In this document: positions 7,507-13,986 of the stretch, piece after piece
Position numbering within the stretch: position 1 is the stretch's first letter
Layout: every line of letters starts with the position of its first letter
Assembly (NCBI GenBank): GCA_035512595.1
Contig: DATKDU010000195.1
Span: 1-15,389 of the forward strand
DNA: 15,389 bases
Source: DATKDU01 sp035512595
Lineage (GTDB): Bacteria > Planctomycetota > Planctomycetia > Pirellulales > Pirellulaceae
Direction of reading: 5' to 3'
Translations under genes and position numbers: made by a program
The notes under the pieces: generated by a model
What the model was told of the DNA's origin: nothing
What the model saw: only the letters and a program-made list of their open reading frames with translations
The model's database searches: none

Positions 7507-8571
7507 ATGTGGGAATTGCTGTTAGCGCTTATTGTCTCTTTCAGCCTGACGCCTCTTGTCCGACGACTTGCGTTGAGCATTGGCTTGGTGGATCGGCCCG
7601 GACCGCGAAAAGTGCACCGAGACCCGACTCCTCTCCTGGGCGGATTGGCAATATATCTATCTGTGCTGTTGATCTGGATCGTCTTCGTGGCGCCGAACAA
7701 TTTCGCCGCCTACGAAGTAATGATCGGCGCGACCTTGCTGCTCGCAGTAGGAATTCTTGACGATAAGGGCTTGCTACATCACCAACTCAAGCTTTTTGTC
7801 GCAATGCCGCTGGCCGCTTTTCTGGTGCTTTGGTCCGGGCGCCGCATGCAGGTGTTCTCTCAGCTGTTTGGCGAGGACGCCGGATGGATCGCGGATACGA
7901 CGCTGAGCTTTGTCTGGGTCGTGGGCGTGACGGCGGCCTTCAGTATTCTCGATCATATGGACGGGCTCTGCGCCGGAGTCTGCGCCATCGGGTCGGCGTA
8001 TTTGTTCATTTGGGCGACGAGCGCTGGACAGGCTGCTGAGGCCGTTTTGGCTGCTGGTCTCATGGGGGCTGCCCTGGGCTTCCTGTGGTGGAATTTCCAT
8101 CCAGCCAAAATTTTCATGGGAGACGGCGGCGCAATGTTCTTGGGATTCTTGCTGGCCGCTCTGAGCCTGAGAGTTGAGTTTGCCGGCATGCCGGCGAAGT
8201 CCGCCTGGATGACGCCGACGCTCATTCTGATCGTACCTGTTTTTGACACCACGCTCGTCACCATTTCGCGCAGCAGGCGGGGTCTCGTCCCTTTCACCTC
8301 GCCAGGCAAGGACCATACGGCGCATCGCATAGCGGGCCGGAGGGGAGGACAGCGGGGAGCTGTCTTGACACTTTATGCATTGGGCGCGGTCGGCGGCGCC
8401 CTCAGCCTGGTTTTGCCCAACCTTGACGGGCCTCAGCGATGGGTCCTTGCTAGCGCGACCGCTAGCGCGGTTCTGCTGGCTATCGTTTTCCTGGAGCGTC
8501 TCCCCTTCGAAAAACAGGAGCCGGCGCGAATTCCCAAGAGAGCTCATTCGGCCGAATCGCAGCCTTCCTGA
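7507..8571 (+). CDS. WecA/TagO-type undecaprenyl-phosphate sugar-1-phosphate transferase
   Basis: A 354-aa polytopic membrane enzyme of the MraY/WecA family, which starts a glycan by moving a (usually N-acetylhexosamine) sugar phosphate from UDP to undecaprenyl phosphate. Diagnostic motifs are VDRPGPRKVHRDPTPLLGG (28-46), the Asp pair in GILDDK (D85, D86), SILDHMDGLCAG (147-157, metal and substrate site), NFHPAKIFMGDGGAMFLG (196-213) and KDHTAHRI (268-275), which corresponds to the cytosolic His motif. About ten hydrophobic segments are visible. I start at ATG 7507; a TTG at 7501 would add two residues, and neither has a clear Shine-Dalgarno. It is 76 nt after the GT4 gene and only 4 nt before the VanZ-like start. 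Sugar specificity is not determined. Confidence 0.9.
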   Translation: MWELLLALIVSFSLTPLVRRLALSIGLVDRPGPRKVHRDPTPLLGGLAIYLSVLLIWIVFVAPNNFAAYEVMIGATLLLAVGILDDKGLLHHQLKLFVAMPLAAFLVLWSGRRMQVFSQLFGEDAGWIADTTLSFVWVVGVTAAFSILDHMDGLCAGVCAIGSAYLFIWATSAGQAAEAVLAAGLMGAALGFLWWNFHPAKIFMGDGGAMFLGFLLAALSLRVEFAGMPAKSAWMTPTLILIVPVFDTTLVTISRSRRGLVPFTSPGKDHTAHRIAGRRGGQRGAVLTLYALGAVGGALSLVLPNLDGPQRWVLASATASAVLLAIVFLERLPFEKQEPARIPKRAHSAESQPS

Positions 8572-8575
8572 CCAA

Positions 8576-8977
8576 ATGGACAATAAATTTGCATCTGTCT
8601 GGCTTCCTCCGCTGCTGTGGATGCTAGTAATGTTTTGCGCTTCCGCGGTCACCCGGCCGCTGTCGATTATCGACCCGGCGCTCCACGACAAGTCAGCGGT
8701 CGGCATGCTCGCGCACATCGTTGAGTATTTTATTCTTGGCTTCCTGTTGGAGCGCGCCGTCTCCAAATGGCCATTTCCCCTCGGATTCGGAGTGTCTACC
8801 ATTGGAATCGGAATGTCCTACGCGATCTCGGACGAAATGCACCAGTATTTCGTCCCAGGCCGCTTTTTCCAGCTCTCGGACGTGATGCTTGACTCGCTGG
8901 GCGTTCTCCTCGGCTTGGCGGCGTGGCGAGCCTGGACAGCCTATCGCGCCAGCCGCGAAGCGCTCGCCCAACATTGA
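8576..8977 (+). CDS. VanZ-like integral membrane protein
   Basis: A 133-aa protein with four likely membrane segments (about 8-24, 44-60, 68-84, 103-119). The family signature is clear: HIVEYFILGFLL (47-58) and SDEMHQYFVPGRFFQLSDVMLDSLG (85-109), matching the DE-HQ--VPGR---D---N/D--G pattern of VanZ-like proteins. VanZ of glycopeptide-resistance transposons gives low-level teicoplanin resistance by an unclear mechanism; homologues are common beside cell-surface glycan genes. ATG 8576 is chosen because it lies 4 nt after the preceding stop and begins just before the first membrane segment. The frame is open further upstream, but that part overlaps the WecA-type gene. Role here is unknown; action on an envelope lipid or glycan carrier is a guess from context. 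Confidence 0.8.
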   Translation: MDNKFASVWLPPLLWMLVMFCASAVTRPLSIIDPALHDKSAVGMLAHIVEYFILGFLLERAVSKWPFPLGFGVSTIGIGMSYAISDEMHQYFVPGRFFQLSDVMLDSLGVLLGLAAWRAWTAYRASREALAQH

Positions 8978-9049
8978 CCGGTTTAGGCGATCGTAGGTTG
9001 CGAGCCGCTTCGTCAACCAAACATTTTTGCGCACAAAACACTCCGCGAT

Positions 9050-9075
9050 GGATTTTTGCCAGGTGTTATGATCGG
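9050..9075 (+). promoter_or_regulatory. Candidate extended -10 promoter
   Basis: In the 127-nt gap after the VanZ-like gene, TATGAT (9067-9072) is preceded by TGT, giving an extended -10 (TGnTATGAT). No good -35 sits at 16-18 nt. The upstream part of the gap is unusually AT-rich for this window (9018-9040). Transcription would begin about 25 nt before the flavoprotein ATG. It may give the last genes an extra promoter. Confidence 0.3.
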
Positions 9076-9104
9076 GCATTGTCGTTACTGCAGCATGGCA
9101 GTCG

Positions 9105-10286
9105 ATGAAAAAGGACATCTGTATTGTGGGCGCTTCGGCGGCCGGCTTGTATGCCGCCCATCTTCTGGCGAGAGCCGGGGCGCGCGTTTGCGTGCTCGAG
9201 GCTGGTGCGCAACTCAATCCGGCCGCACGAACGCTAATCGTCACGCCTCAACTGCGCGACTTGCTCGGCCCGCTCGCTGAGCGTTGCATTGTCAATCTCA
9301 TTCATCGATTCGAGCTTTTCGCTGACGGAAAAGCGATTGAAATCCAATTGGAATCACCCGATTTGGTCGTCGAGCGAACGGCAATCATTCATCATCTCGC
9401 TCAGCAGGTGCGTTCGAGCGGCGGCGAGATTTGCTTCGGTCGCCGCTTTGTCTCACTCCATGAGGAAAATTCCCATCTCCGAGTGGTTCATCAAGATTCG
9501 TCAGGGAGATGCGCGGAACAGAAGGCCGATGTCGTGGTTGGAGCGGACGGCGCTTGCAGCAAGGTGGCCAAAGAAGCCGGCTGGCCGCCGCCGTTGACTG
9601 TGCCGCTGATTCAGGTGATTGTCGAGCCGCCCGAGGATTTAGACCCAACCACGACTCGCGTGTGGTTCGCTCCTGAAGATACCCCGTATTTCTACTGGCT
9701 GATCCCGGAATCGCGCACTAAGGCGGCGCTCGGCCTCATAGCGGAGGATGGTTCAAGAGGCCTTGATGCGCTCAAGAGATTTGCCGCCAGGCACGGTCTC
9801 AGGCCCCAAAAATATCAGGCCGCCCGAATCCCTCTCTACACGGGCTGGACTCCCATTCATCGACGGTTGGGAGGAGGCGACGTCTATCTGGTCGGCGATG
9901 CGGTGGCGCACGTAAAGGTCACCACTGTCGGGGGCATTGTAACGGGATTTTGGGGCGCCCAAGCAGTGGCCGAGGCGATTCTCAACGGAAAGCATAGCCA
10001 AAGTCTTGCCAAGCTTAAGGGCGAGTTGAATCGTCATCTCCTGCTCCGCAAAGCGTTGCATGGCTTTTCAGAGAAGAATTACTCGCACCTTTTTGATCTC
10101 CTTACGCCGCGGACCAGACGCTGCCTGACTCGATACCACCGCGACCAGACTTCCAATTTGCTGTGGAATCTCTGTCTGCGTCAGCCTCGGCTCTTCTTCA
10201 CCGGGATACAGTCCCTGCTAGCGAACGGTTCCTTCCCTGCATCGCCCTCATCCAAATCGCTCGATAATAACGGGAAAGATCTCTAG
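9105..10286 (+). CDS. FAD-dependent oxidoreductase, geranylgeranyl reductase-like
   Basis: A 393-aa flavoprotein. The N-terminal dinucleotide fold is KKDICIVGASAAGLYAAHLL with the acidic end of beta 2 in VCVLEAG. VVVGADGACSKVAK (about 143-155) is the DG motif of group A flavoprotein monooxygenase/reductase folds. VYLVGDAVAHVKVTTVGGIVTGFWGA (about 259-284) is the FAD-ribityl GD motif with the H-K-TT-GGI extension characteristic of the geranylgeranyl reductase branch, which saturates isoprenoid double bonds. A hydroxylase role is less likely because of that extension. Placed two genes after the undecaprenyl-phosphate transferase, it might reduce a polyprenyl carrier or another isoprenoid lipid; this is inference. 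ATG 9105 directly precedes the first beta strand; the ribosome-binding site is weak. Confidence 0.75.
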   Translation: MKKDICIVGASAAGLYAAHLLARAGARVCVLEAGAQLNPAARTLIVTPQLRDLLGPLAERCIVNLIHRFELFADGKAIEIQLESPDLVVERTAIIHHLAQQVRSSGGEICFGRRFVSLHEENSHLRVVHQDSSGRCAEQKADVVVGADGACSKVAKEAGWPPPLTVPLIQVIVEPPEDLDPTTTRVWFAPEDTPYFYWLIPESRTKAALGLIAEDGSRGLDALKRFAARHGLRPQKYQAARIPLYTGWTPIHRRLGGGDVYLVGDAVAHVKVTTVGGIVTGFWGAQAVAEAILNGKHSQSLAKLKGELNRHLLLRKALHGFSEKNYSHLFDLLTPRTRRCLTRYHRDQTSNLLWNLCLRQPRLFFTGIQSLLANGSFPASPSSKSLDNNGKDL

Positions 10287-10349
10287 AAATGCGCGCGTCT
10301 GCGGTCCGTCGGCCGCGATATCGAGAAAACAACACCGAGAAACGATATC

Positions 10350-11762
10350 GTGCTCCATTTCCGGGCAGTTCTGCTGGTCCTCGCAGCCGTGGTTGGCCTC
10401 TCGGCCTTCTTTCACGGCGGCGTCTTGGCGGATCAATGGAACGTTGCAATCGCGGCGCTTGGAACGTTAGGGTTGCTCTGCGCAGCCTTCCTTTGGCATC
10501 GAGCCGGCTTTTCCACCTTTGATCGGGCCGTGGCAACGCTTCTCGCGCTCTTCGTGGTCTATATCGCATTCCAGTTGGCGCCGCTGCCCTCCGAAATTCT
10601 GTCGGTGATCTCGCCGCGTCGGGCTACTCATCTTCAAGAGTTGGAGGCTCTTGGGTTCAAGACGAGCGTGTCTCCATTGAGCCTATTTCCATCCGTGACC
10701 TTCGTTCATCTTCTTCGCGTCTGCGCGGCGATAGCAGTATTCCTCCTGATTGCAAGAATCGCGGCGTCTGACCGCAAGGCCTCATGGAGACTGGTTGCCC
10801 CGATTGTGGCGATCGCAGCGCTTGAAGCTTCCCTCGGGCTTGCTCAAGTCCACCTCCAACAGGAGATTCGTCCCGCTCGTGGCACGTACGTCAATAACAA
10901 CCATTTCTCTGGTCTGCTCGAGATGGCGCTGCCGTTCGCTGTCATCTATCCAGTCGCGCTTATTCGGCGGAATCGGAGGAGTTGGGACATCCCCATTAAG
11001 ACAGCCGTCGTAGCAAGCCTTGTGGCCGCGGTCGCGGCCCTGATTTTTTCCGGGATTCTATTTTCTCTTTCCAGAATGGGCTTCGTCTCATCTCTCTTTA
11101 GCCTGGCCTTCATGGCTTTGCTTGCCCCTGTTGTTCGAATGGTAGGAACCGCGACAGGGAGTCGAACGCGATTGGCGCTGGTGATCATGTCGATCGTGGC
11201 CGCGCTGTTGGTTTGCGTCCTTGCTTTGCCGACCGACACGCTGATCGGCCGGTTCGCCCAGCTTGCCGCCACGGAGACGATATCGCAGGAAGGCCGGTTG
11301 GCGCTGTGGGAGGAGTCATGGGAGTTAGTTGGGGAATATCCGCTCTTTGGAGTTGGTCTAGGCGCTTACCATTCGGCGTACATCAAACATAAAGTTTCGG
11401 CTCCGCTGCTCGATGACGATTACGCGCACAATGATTATCTTCAGCTGTTGGTGGAGCTCGGAGCCACAGGATTCGCCATTGTCGCTGCTGTCGTATTTCT
11501 AGTTTTCTCGAACGCGTTGGCGGCAGCCCACGCGAACACCGGATCCGACTCGCGGCTGTTCGCGCTTGCCTGCGCGGGCTCTCTAGCGGCGATTTTATTG
11601 CACAGTTGCGCCGACTTCAACCTGTATATCCCCGCCAACGTCCTATGCTTCAGTTGGATTCTCGCTCTATCCGCTAAGGTTGGCTTGCCTTCGAGAACTT
11701 CGAGCGCATCGAATTCGCGCCTGTTTCGGCGAGATGAAACAATACGCGACGATTCGCCGTGA
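10350..11762 (+). CDS. O-antigen polymerase/ligase family protein (Wzy/WaaL type)
   Basis: A 470-aa membrane protein with about a dozen hydrophobic segments and the Wzy_C/WaaL family pattern. After a PLPSEILSVISP region (78-89), typical of this branch, comes YVNNNHFSGLLEMALPFAV (180-198), then SRMGFVSSL (241-249). The large periplasmic loop carries GRLALWEESWELVGEYPLFGVGLGAY (315-340) and AHNDYLQLLVELG (359-371), which hold the conserved Arg and His of the family. It would polymerise undecaprenyl-linked repeat units or ligate the glycan to an acceptor on the outer face of the inner membrane; the sequence does not separate the two. The start is GTG 10350, because no ATG or TTG lies between it and the preceding in-frame TAG at 10284. 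The gap to the flavoprotein is 63 nt. Confidence 0.88.
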   Translation: MLHFRAVLLVLAAVVGLSAFFHGGVLADQWNVAIAALGTLGLLCAAFLWHRAGFSTFDRAVATLLALFVVYIAFQLAPLPSEILSVISPRRATHLQELEALGFKTSVSPLSLFPSVTFVHLLRVCAAIAVFLLIARIAASDRKASWRLVAPIVAIAALEASLGLAQVHLQQEIRPARGTYVNNNHFSGLLEMALPFAVIYPVALIRRNRRSWDIPIKTAVVASLVAAVAALIFSGILFSLSRMGFVSSLFSLAFMALLAPVVRMVGTATGSRTRLALVIMSIVAALLVCVLALPTDTLIGRFAQLAATETISQEGRLALWEESWELVGEYPLFGVGLGAYHSAYIKHKVSAPLLDDDYAHNDYLQLLVELGATGFAIVAAVVFLVFSNALAAAHANTGSDSRLFALACAGSLAAILLHSCADFNLYIPANVLCFSWILALSAKVGLPSRTSSASNSRLFRRDETIRDDSP

Positions 11763-11827
11763 CGCCCAAGCGAAGTCAGCGGCTGGCGTTTTAGCCAGGA
11801 AATGGCGATGGGGCGAGCCCACTTTTG

Positions 11828-11855
11828 TTGTTACGTCTTATTAGTGCCGTATAAT
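11828..11855 (+). promoter_or_regulatory. Sigma-70-type promoter of the FecR-domain gene
   Basis: A perfect -10 TATAAT (11850-11855) lies 16 nt downstream of TTGTTA (11828-11833), a 4/6 match to the -35 consensus. Transcription would start near 11862, about 18 nt before the ATG. This is the best promoter I see in the window and suggests the last gene is also transcribed on its own. Confidence 0.6.
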
Positions 11856-11867
11856 GGGATCAGGCTT

Positions 11868-11873
11868 AGGAGG
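11868..11873 (+). promoter_or_regulatory. Strong Shine-Dalgarno of the FecR-domain gene
   Basis: AGGAGG, 6 nt before ATG 11880. It fixes the start at 11880 rather than at ATG 11802 further upstream in the same frame, and the protein from 11880 begins directly with a signal peptide. Confidence 0.75.
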
Positions 11874-11879
11874 TTGTCG

Positions 11880-12512
11880 ATGAGAAGAAACGCAGTCGCT
11901 GCGACCCTTCTGCTGCTGTGGACCGGCAGCGTAGGGGGCGCCGAAACAGTGATCGGCTCGTTGACTAGCCACGGACAGGTATCGCTTCGCGGTGTGACGT
12001 TGCCGATGGCGGGCGTGCCGGCTTGGCCTGTGGTCGCAGGCGACACAATCGAAACGGGACTGTTTCCCGCGACCATCTTTTTGAAAGATGGAACTCGGCT
12101 AGCGCTCGGCGAGAAAACGAAGGTCGTGGTTGACCAGCTTGAAGCAGGCCTCTGGGTAGGCCTCGCGGTCGGGAATCTGGAGTATCGATCCGCTGCGCGT
12201 TCGCGGACAACGATCTCCGCTGAAGGGAAGGCAGTTGATCTTTCTGGAGGAACCGTGTTTACGGGGTCCCAGTCTTTGAATCCTCCTCCCGCGCCCAAAA
12301 AAAAGCCAGAAGCCGGAACTTTTGTCCCTCCTCGAGCACGGGAGCCAATGGCAACAACCCCGCCACCTGGGCTGCCCCCACGTAGTCCGAGTTCGCCGTG
12401 CGCGGCCGATCCTCAAGCTGTTCCACCGCGGAGTCCTTGCTCGCAAGGTCAAGGACCTCCACTAAGATCCCGGAATACCCAAACTAAAAAGGTCGACCTG
12501 CAGGATAGGTGA
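11880..12512 (+). CDS. Secreted FecR-domain protein with unusual C-terminal tail
   Basis: A 210-aa protein. It starts with a signal peptide (MRRNAVAATLLLLWTGSVGGA, cleavage likely after residue 21), so it is exported. Residues 22-125 look like a FecR domain: VSLRGV (35-40), VVAGDTIETG (51-60), ATIFLKDGTRLALGEKTKVVV (64-84), LAVGNLEYRS (95-104). In Gram-negative bacteria such periplasmic domains often occur next to envelope polysaccharide genes. From about residue 131 the sequence turns into a Pro/Ser/Arg-rich tail following an A8 tract (12297-12304), with codon use unlike the rest and a more coding-like frame on the opposite strand. The tail may be foreign or frameshifted, so the true C-terminus is uncertain. 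The gene has its own promoter and ribosome-binding site, and it is the last intact gene before the IS region. Confidence 0.65.
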   Translation: MRRNAVAATLLLLWTGSVGGAETVIGSLTSHGQVSLRGVTLPMAGVPAWPVVAGDTIETGLFPATIFLKDGTRLALGEKTKVVVDQLEAGLWVGLAVGNLEYRSAARSRTTISAEGKAVDLSGGTVFTGSQSLNPPPAPKKKPEAGTFVPPRAREPMATTPPPGLPPRSPSSPCAADPQAVPPRSPCSQGQGPPLRSRNTQTKKVDLQDR

Positions 12513-12533
12513 CGGAGGAATGCCCTTTCCCTC

Positions 12534-12643
12534 CCCTCGTACGATTTCAGATCGGTCCTCGCAGTCAAGGGTTCGCTTCGCCTCGCGAAACACGCGCCCT
12601 TGACCGCTCCGGGCTGCTCTGCAGCGCCTAACTTATACGAGGG
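12534..12643. repeat. Nested inverted-repeat (cloverleaf-like) element
   Basis: An outer 8-bp perfect stem CCCTCGTA (12534-12541)/TACGAGGG (12636-12643) encloses three hairpins. Arm 1 is CGAT (12542-12545)/ATCG (12551-12554), stacked directly on the outer stem. Arm 2 is GTCAAGGG (12564-12571)/CCCTTGAC (12597-12604) with inner TTCGC (12572-12576)/GCGAA (12585-12589). Arm 3 is GCTGC (12613-12617)/GCAGC (12621-12625) with a 3-nt loop. It begins 22 nt after the FecR-domain stop. It could be a structured RNA in the 3' region of that transcript or a palindromic mobile repeat. No T-tract follows. I do not recognise the family. Confidence 0.5.
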
Positions 12644-12711
12644 AACGGGGATAAACGGAAATAGCCACTCAGGCAGCAGCAACGTCTGGGCGCTACCCGC
12701 TGGTCTTCCTC

Positions 12712-12736
12712 GCAGCGCAATCGTCGACTGCGCTGC
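12712..12736. repeat. Perfect 8-bp hairpin
   Basis: GCAGCGCA (12712-12719) and TGCGCTGC (12729-12736) are exact inverted repeats around a 9-nt loop. It lies between the cloverleaf-like element and the ISL3-type end at 12788, in a stretch without any supported gene. It may be a subterminal part of the mobile element whose end is at 12788. Confidence 0.45.
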
Positions 12737-12757
12737 ACTGCCTCCCCGCCCCTTGGA

Positions 12758-12788
12758 CCCCGCCACCCACTAAAAACCCCGAAGAGCC
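12758..12788. repeat. ISL3-type terminal repeat, second copy (solo)
   Basis: Read on the + strand it ends CCCACT-N9-GAAGAGCC (12766-12788), the same layout and 9-nt spacing as the end at 13731-13753. Read outward-in it begins GGCTCTTC, as in ISL3-family ends. It is in direct, not inverted, orientation relative to the 13753 end, and it cuts into the C-terminus of the ISL3 transposase right after KTARA. I read it as the left end of a second related element whose body (towards lower coordinates) has been lost. Confidence 0.45.
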
Positions 12789-13701
12789 AAAAGGCCCGTG
12801 CCGTTTTCAGATCCGCCTCGCGCAAGGCCCGAAACGCCCGCCAAGCCTCGTTGGAGAAGCGCGCCGGATTCCTGAGCCATTCATATTTGGTGCCTTTCAG
12901 CCGCTCGTCGCCCACCGCCCGCAGACGCTTGTTCTCGGCCCGCCGCACCTGATCGACCACCTTCGCCAGGTGCTGCGCAATGTGGAATTTGTCGTAAACG
13001 ATCCTTGGATCTGCCTCTGCTACATGGGCTCGCGTCGAGGCGACGTACCCACATGTCCATTGCCACAGCCTCGATCGAAGCCAACTGGTCCGTTGTCAAG
13101 GTTCGCCAGAAGGCGTCCAGGCTCTGCTGCTGGCGGCCCTCGGCCACATACAGCACGCGCACCGCGGTCCAGATCGTTGACTACGGTCAAATACGATGCC
13201 GCTTGCGGAAGCTCTTCTCGTCGACACCCAGACGGGAACTGGTTCGGCGCGGCGGCGATGGAGGCCGCGGCGCACGGCGCGTTCGAGGATGCCGTGCACC
13301 TCGTCCCAACTCAGCGAAAGCAACTCGGCGACGCCTTGTTGGCTGGCCTCGCGTAGCCAGGCGATCGCCAGCGCCTCGAACCGCGCGGTGAAGCGACTGC
13401 CGGACTCGGCCCAGGGCAGCAGGCGGACCACGCGCGGGCCGTGCTCTCGACCGTTGTTGCGCGGTGGTTGGGCGTCCAGGATGGTGCGGAACTGGCAGGT
13501 GTCGAGATGCCGCCAGCGCCGCTCCGGCTGATGGTCGTAGAGCACGCAGTCGGCGCCGCATTCCGGGCAGGCCCAGCGCGTCTGCGGGTCATGTTCGAGG
13601 TGGATGTGGACCTCCCCGGAGGCCCGTTGCAGTTCCACCCGCCCCACCCTCCACGGCTCGTTCACGCCCAAGATCTGTCTGTATAGCTCACGATCGTCCA
13701 T
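12789..13701 (-). pseudogene. ISL3-family transposase, multiply frameshifted and C-terminally cut
   Basis: ATG at 13699-13701 on the - strand. The N-terminal zinc-binding part has CPECGADCVLYDH and RRWRHLDTCQFRT. The helix-turn-helix and catalytic parts are spread over several frames: WLREASQQGVAELLSLSWDEV, then LGVDEKSFRKRHR (first catalytic Asp), RVLYVAEGRQQQSL, AVAMDMW (second Asp), YVASTRAHVAEADP, FHIAQHLAKVVDQVRRAENK, and GTKYEWLRNPARF to LKTARA. Frame changes fall near 13228, 13196, 13160 and 13045, so no full protein can be made. Intact ISL3 transposases have about 400 residues; this one stops about where the second ISL3-type end begins (12788). It is clearly decayed, while nearby glycan genes are intact. 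Confidence 0.85.
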
Positions 13702-13721
13702 CCCGCGAGCCTATCAGACCA

Positions 13722-13753
13722 CCGCCCCCGCCCACTCCAAGCCCAGAAGAGCC
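13722..13753. repeat. ISL3-type left terminal repeat
   Basis: On the - strand it begins GGCTCTTCTGGGCTTGGAGT, 52 nt ahead of the transposase ATG (13701), as expected for the left end of an ISL3 element. The flanking 8 bp GTAAAAAG (13754-13761) is AT-rich, as ISL3 targets tend to be, but the matching copy on the other side cannot be found because that end is lost. The end abuts an IS1595-type fragment, suggesting insertion into it. Confidence 0.5.
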
Positions 13754-13863
13754 GTAAAAAGTATCTGCAAAGCTATCTGGACGAATACTCGTTCCGCTAC
13801 AGCCATCGGTTCGATACGTAGCCGATGTTCAAGACTTTCCTTTACCAGATCGCAAAGGTATGA
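13747..13863 (+). pseudogene. IS1595-type (ISXO2-like) transposase, C-terminal remnant
   Basis: A + strand frame reads KKYLQSYLDEYSFRYSHR, then DT, an in-frame TAG (13819-13821), then PMFKTFLYQIAKV and a TGA at 13861. The Y(L)DEY-FRY-HR block followed by MF--FL is the C-terminal signature of IS1595/ISXO2-like transposases. Everything upstream of residue KK is replaced by the ISL3 end at 13753. So only about 35 codons remain, carrying an internal stop. Family assignment rests on this short motif. Confidence 0.55.
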
Positions 13864-13986
13864 CCTTTCGGCTAGCTACTTTCCGTCGCAAAAAGGTGAA
13901 CTGGATGGGGCGTCGGTCGGGATCTATGATCGCAGGATCGGTTCGAGCGCTGTTTCCGTTCGACTTGGCCTTGCGCCCTTGCGTGC
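13864..13986. other. Gap between IS1595-type remnant and ISNCY-type transposase
   Basis: 123 bp with no supported gene. It should contain the terminal sequences of the flanking elements, but I could not pair any inverted repeat convincingly. Frames open through it on both strands have no recognisable protein motif. Confidence 0.4.

Noticed and set aside
9068..9280. Frame starting MIGHCRYCSMAVDEKGHLYC with a zinc-ribbon look
   Set aside because: It overlaps the well-supported flavoprotein in another frame and lacks any conserved continuation; it is a shadow.
11783..11798. CTGGC/GCCAG hairpin after the O-antigen polymerase/ligase gene as a terminator
   Set aside because: The stem has only 5 bp and is followed by GAAATGG rather than a T-tract.
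12491..12504. GGTCGACCTGCAGG, resembling the SalI-PstI part of a cloning-vector polylinker
   Set aside because: Only 13 bases agree (GTCGACCTGCAGG) and the flanks do not continue as vector; a chance match or a natural sequence is the simpler explanation, though read support there deserves a look.
12623..12640. GCCTAAC core resembling an integron attC half-site
   Set aside because: No matching GTTRRRY partner at the required distance was found and no integrase or cassette array is nearby.
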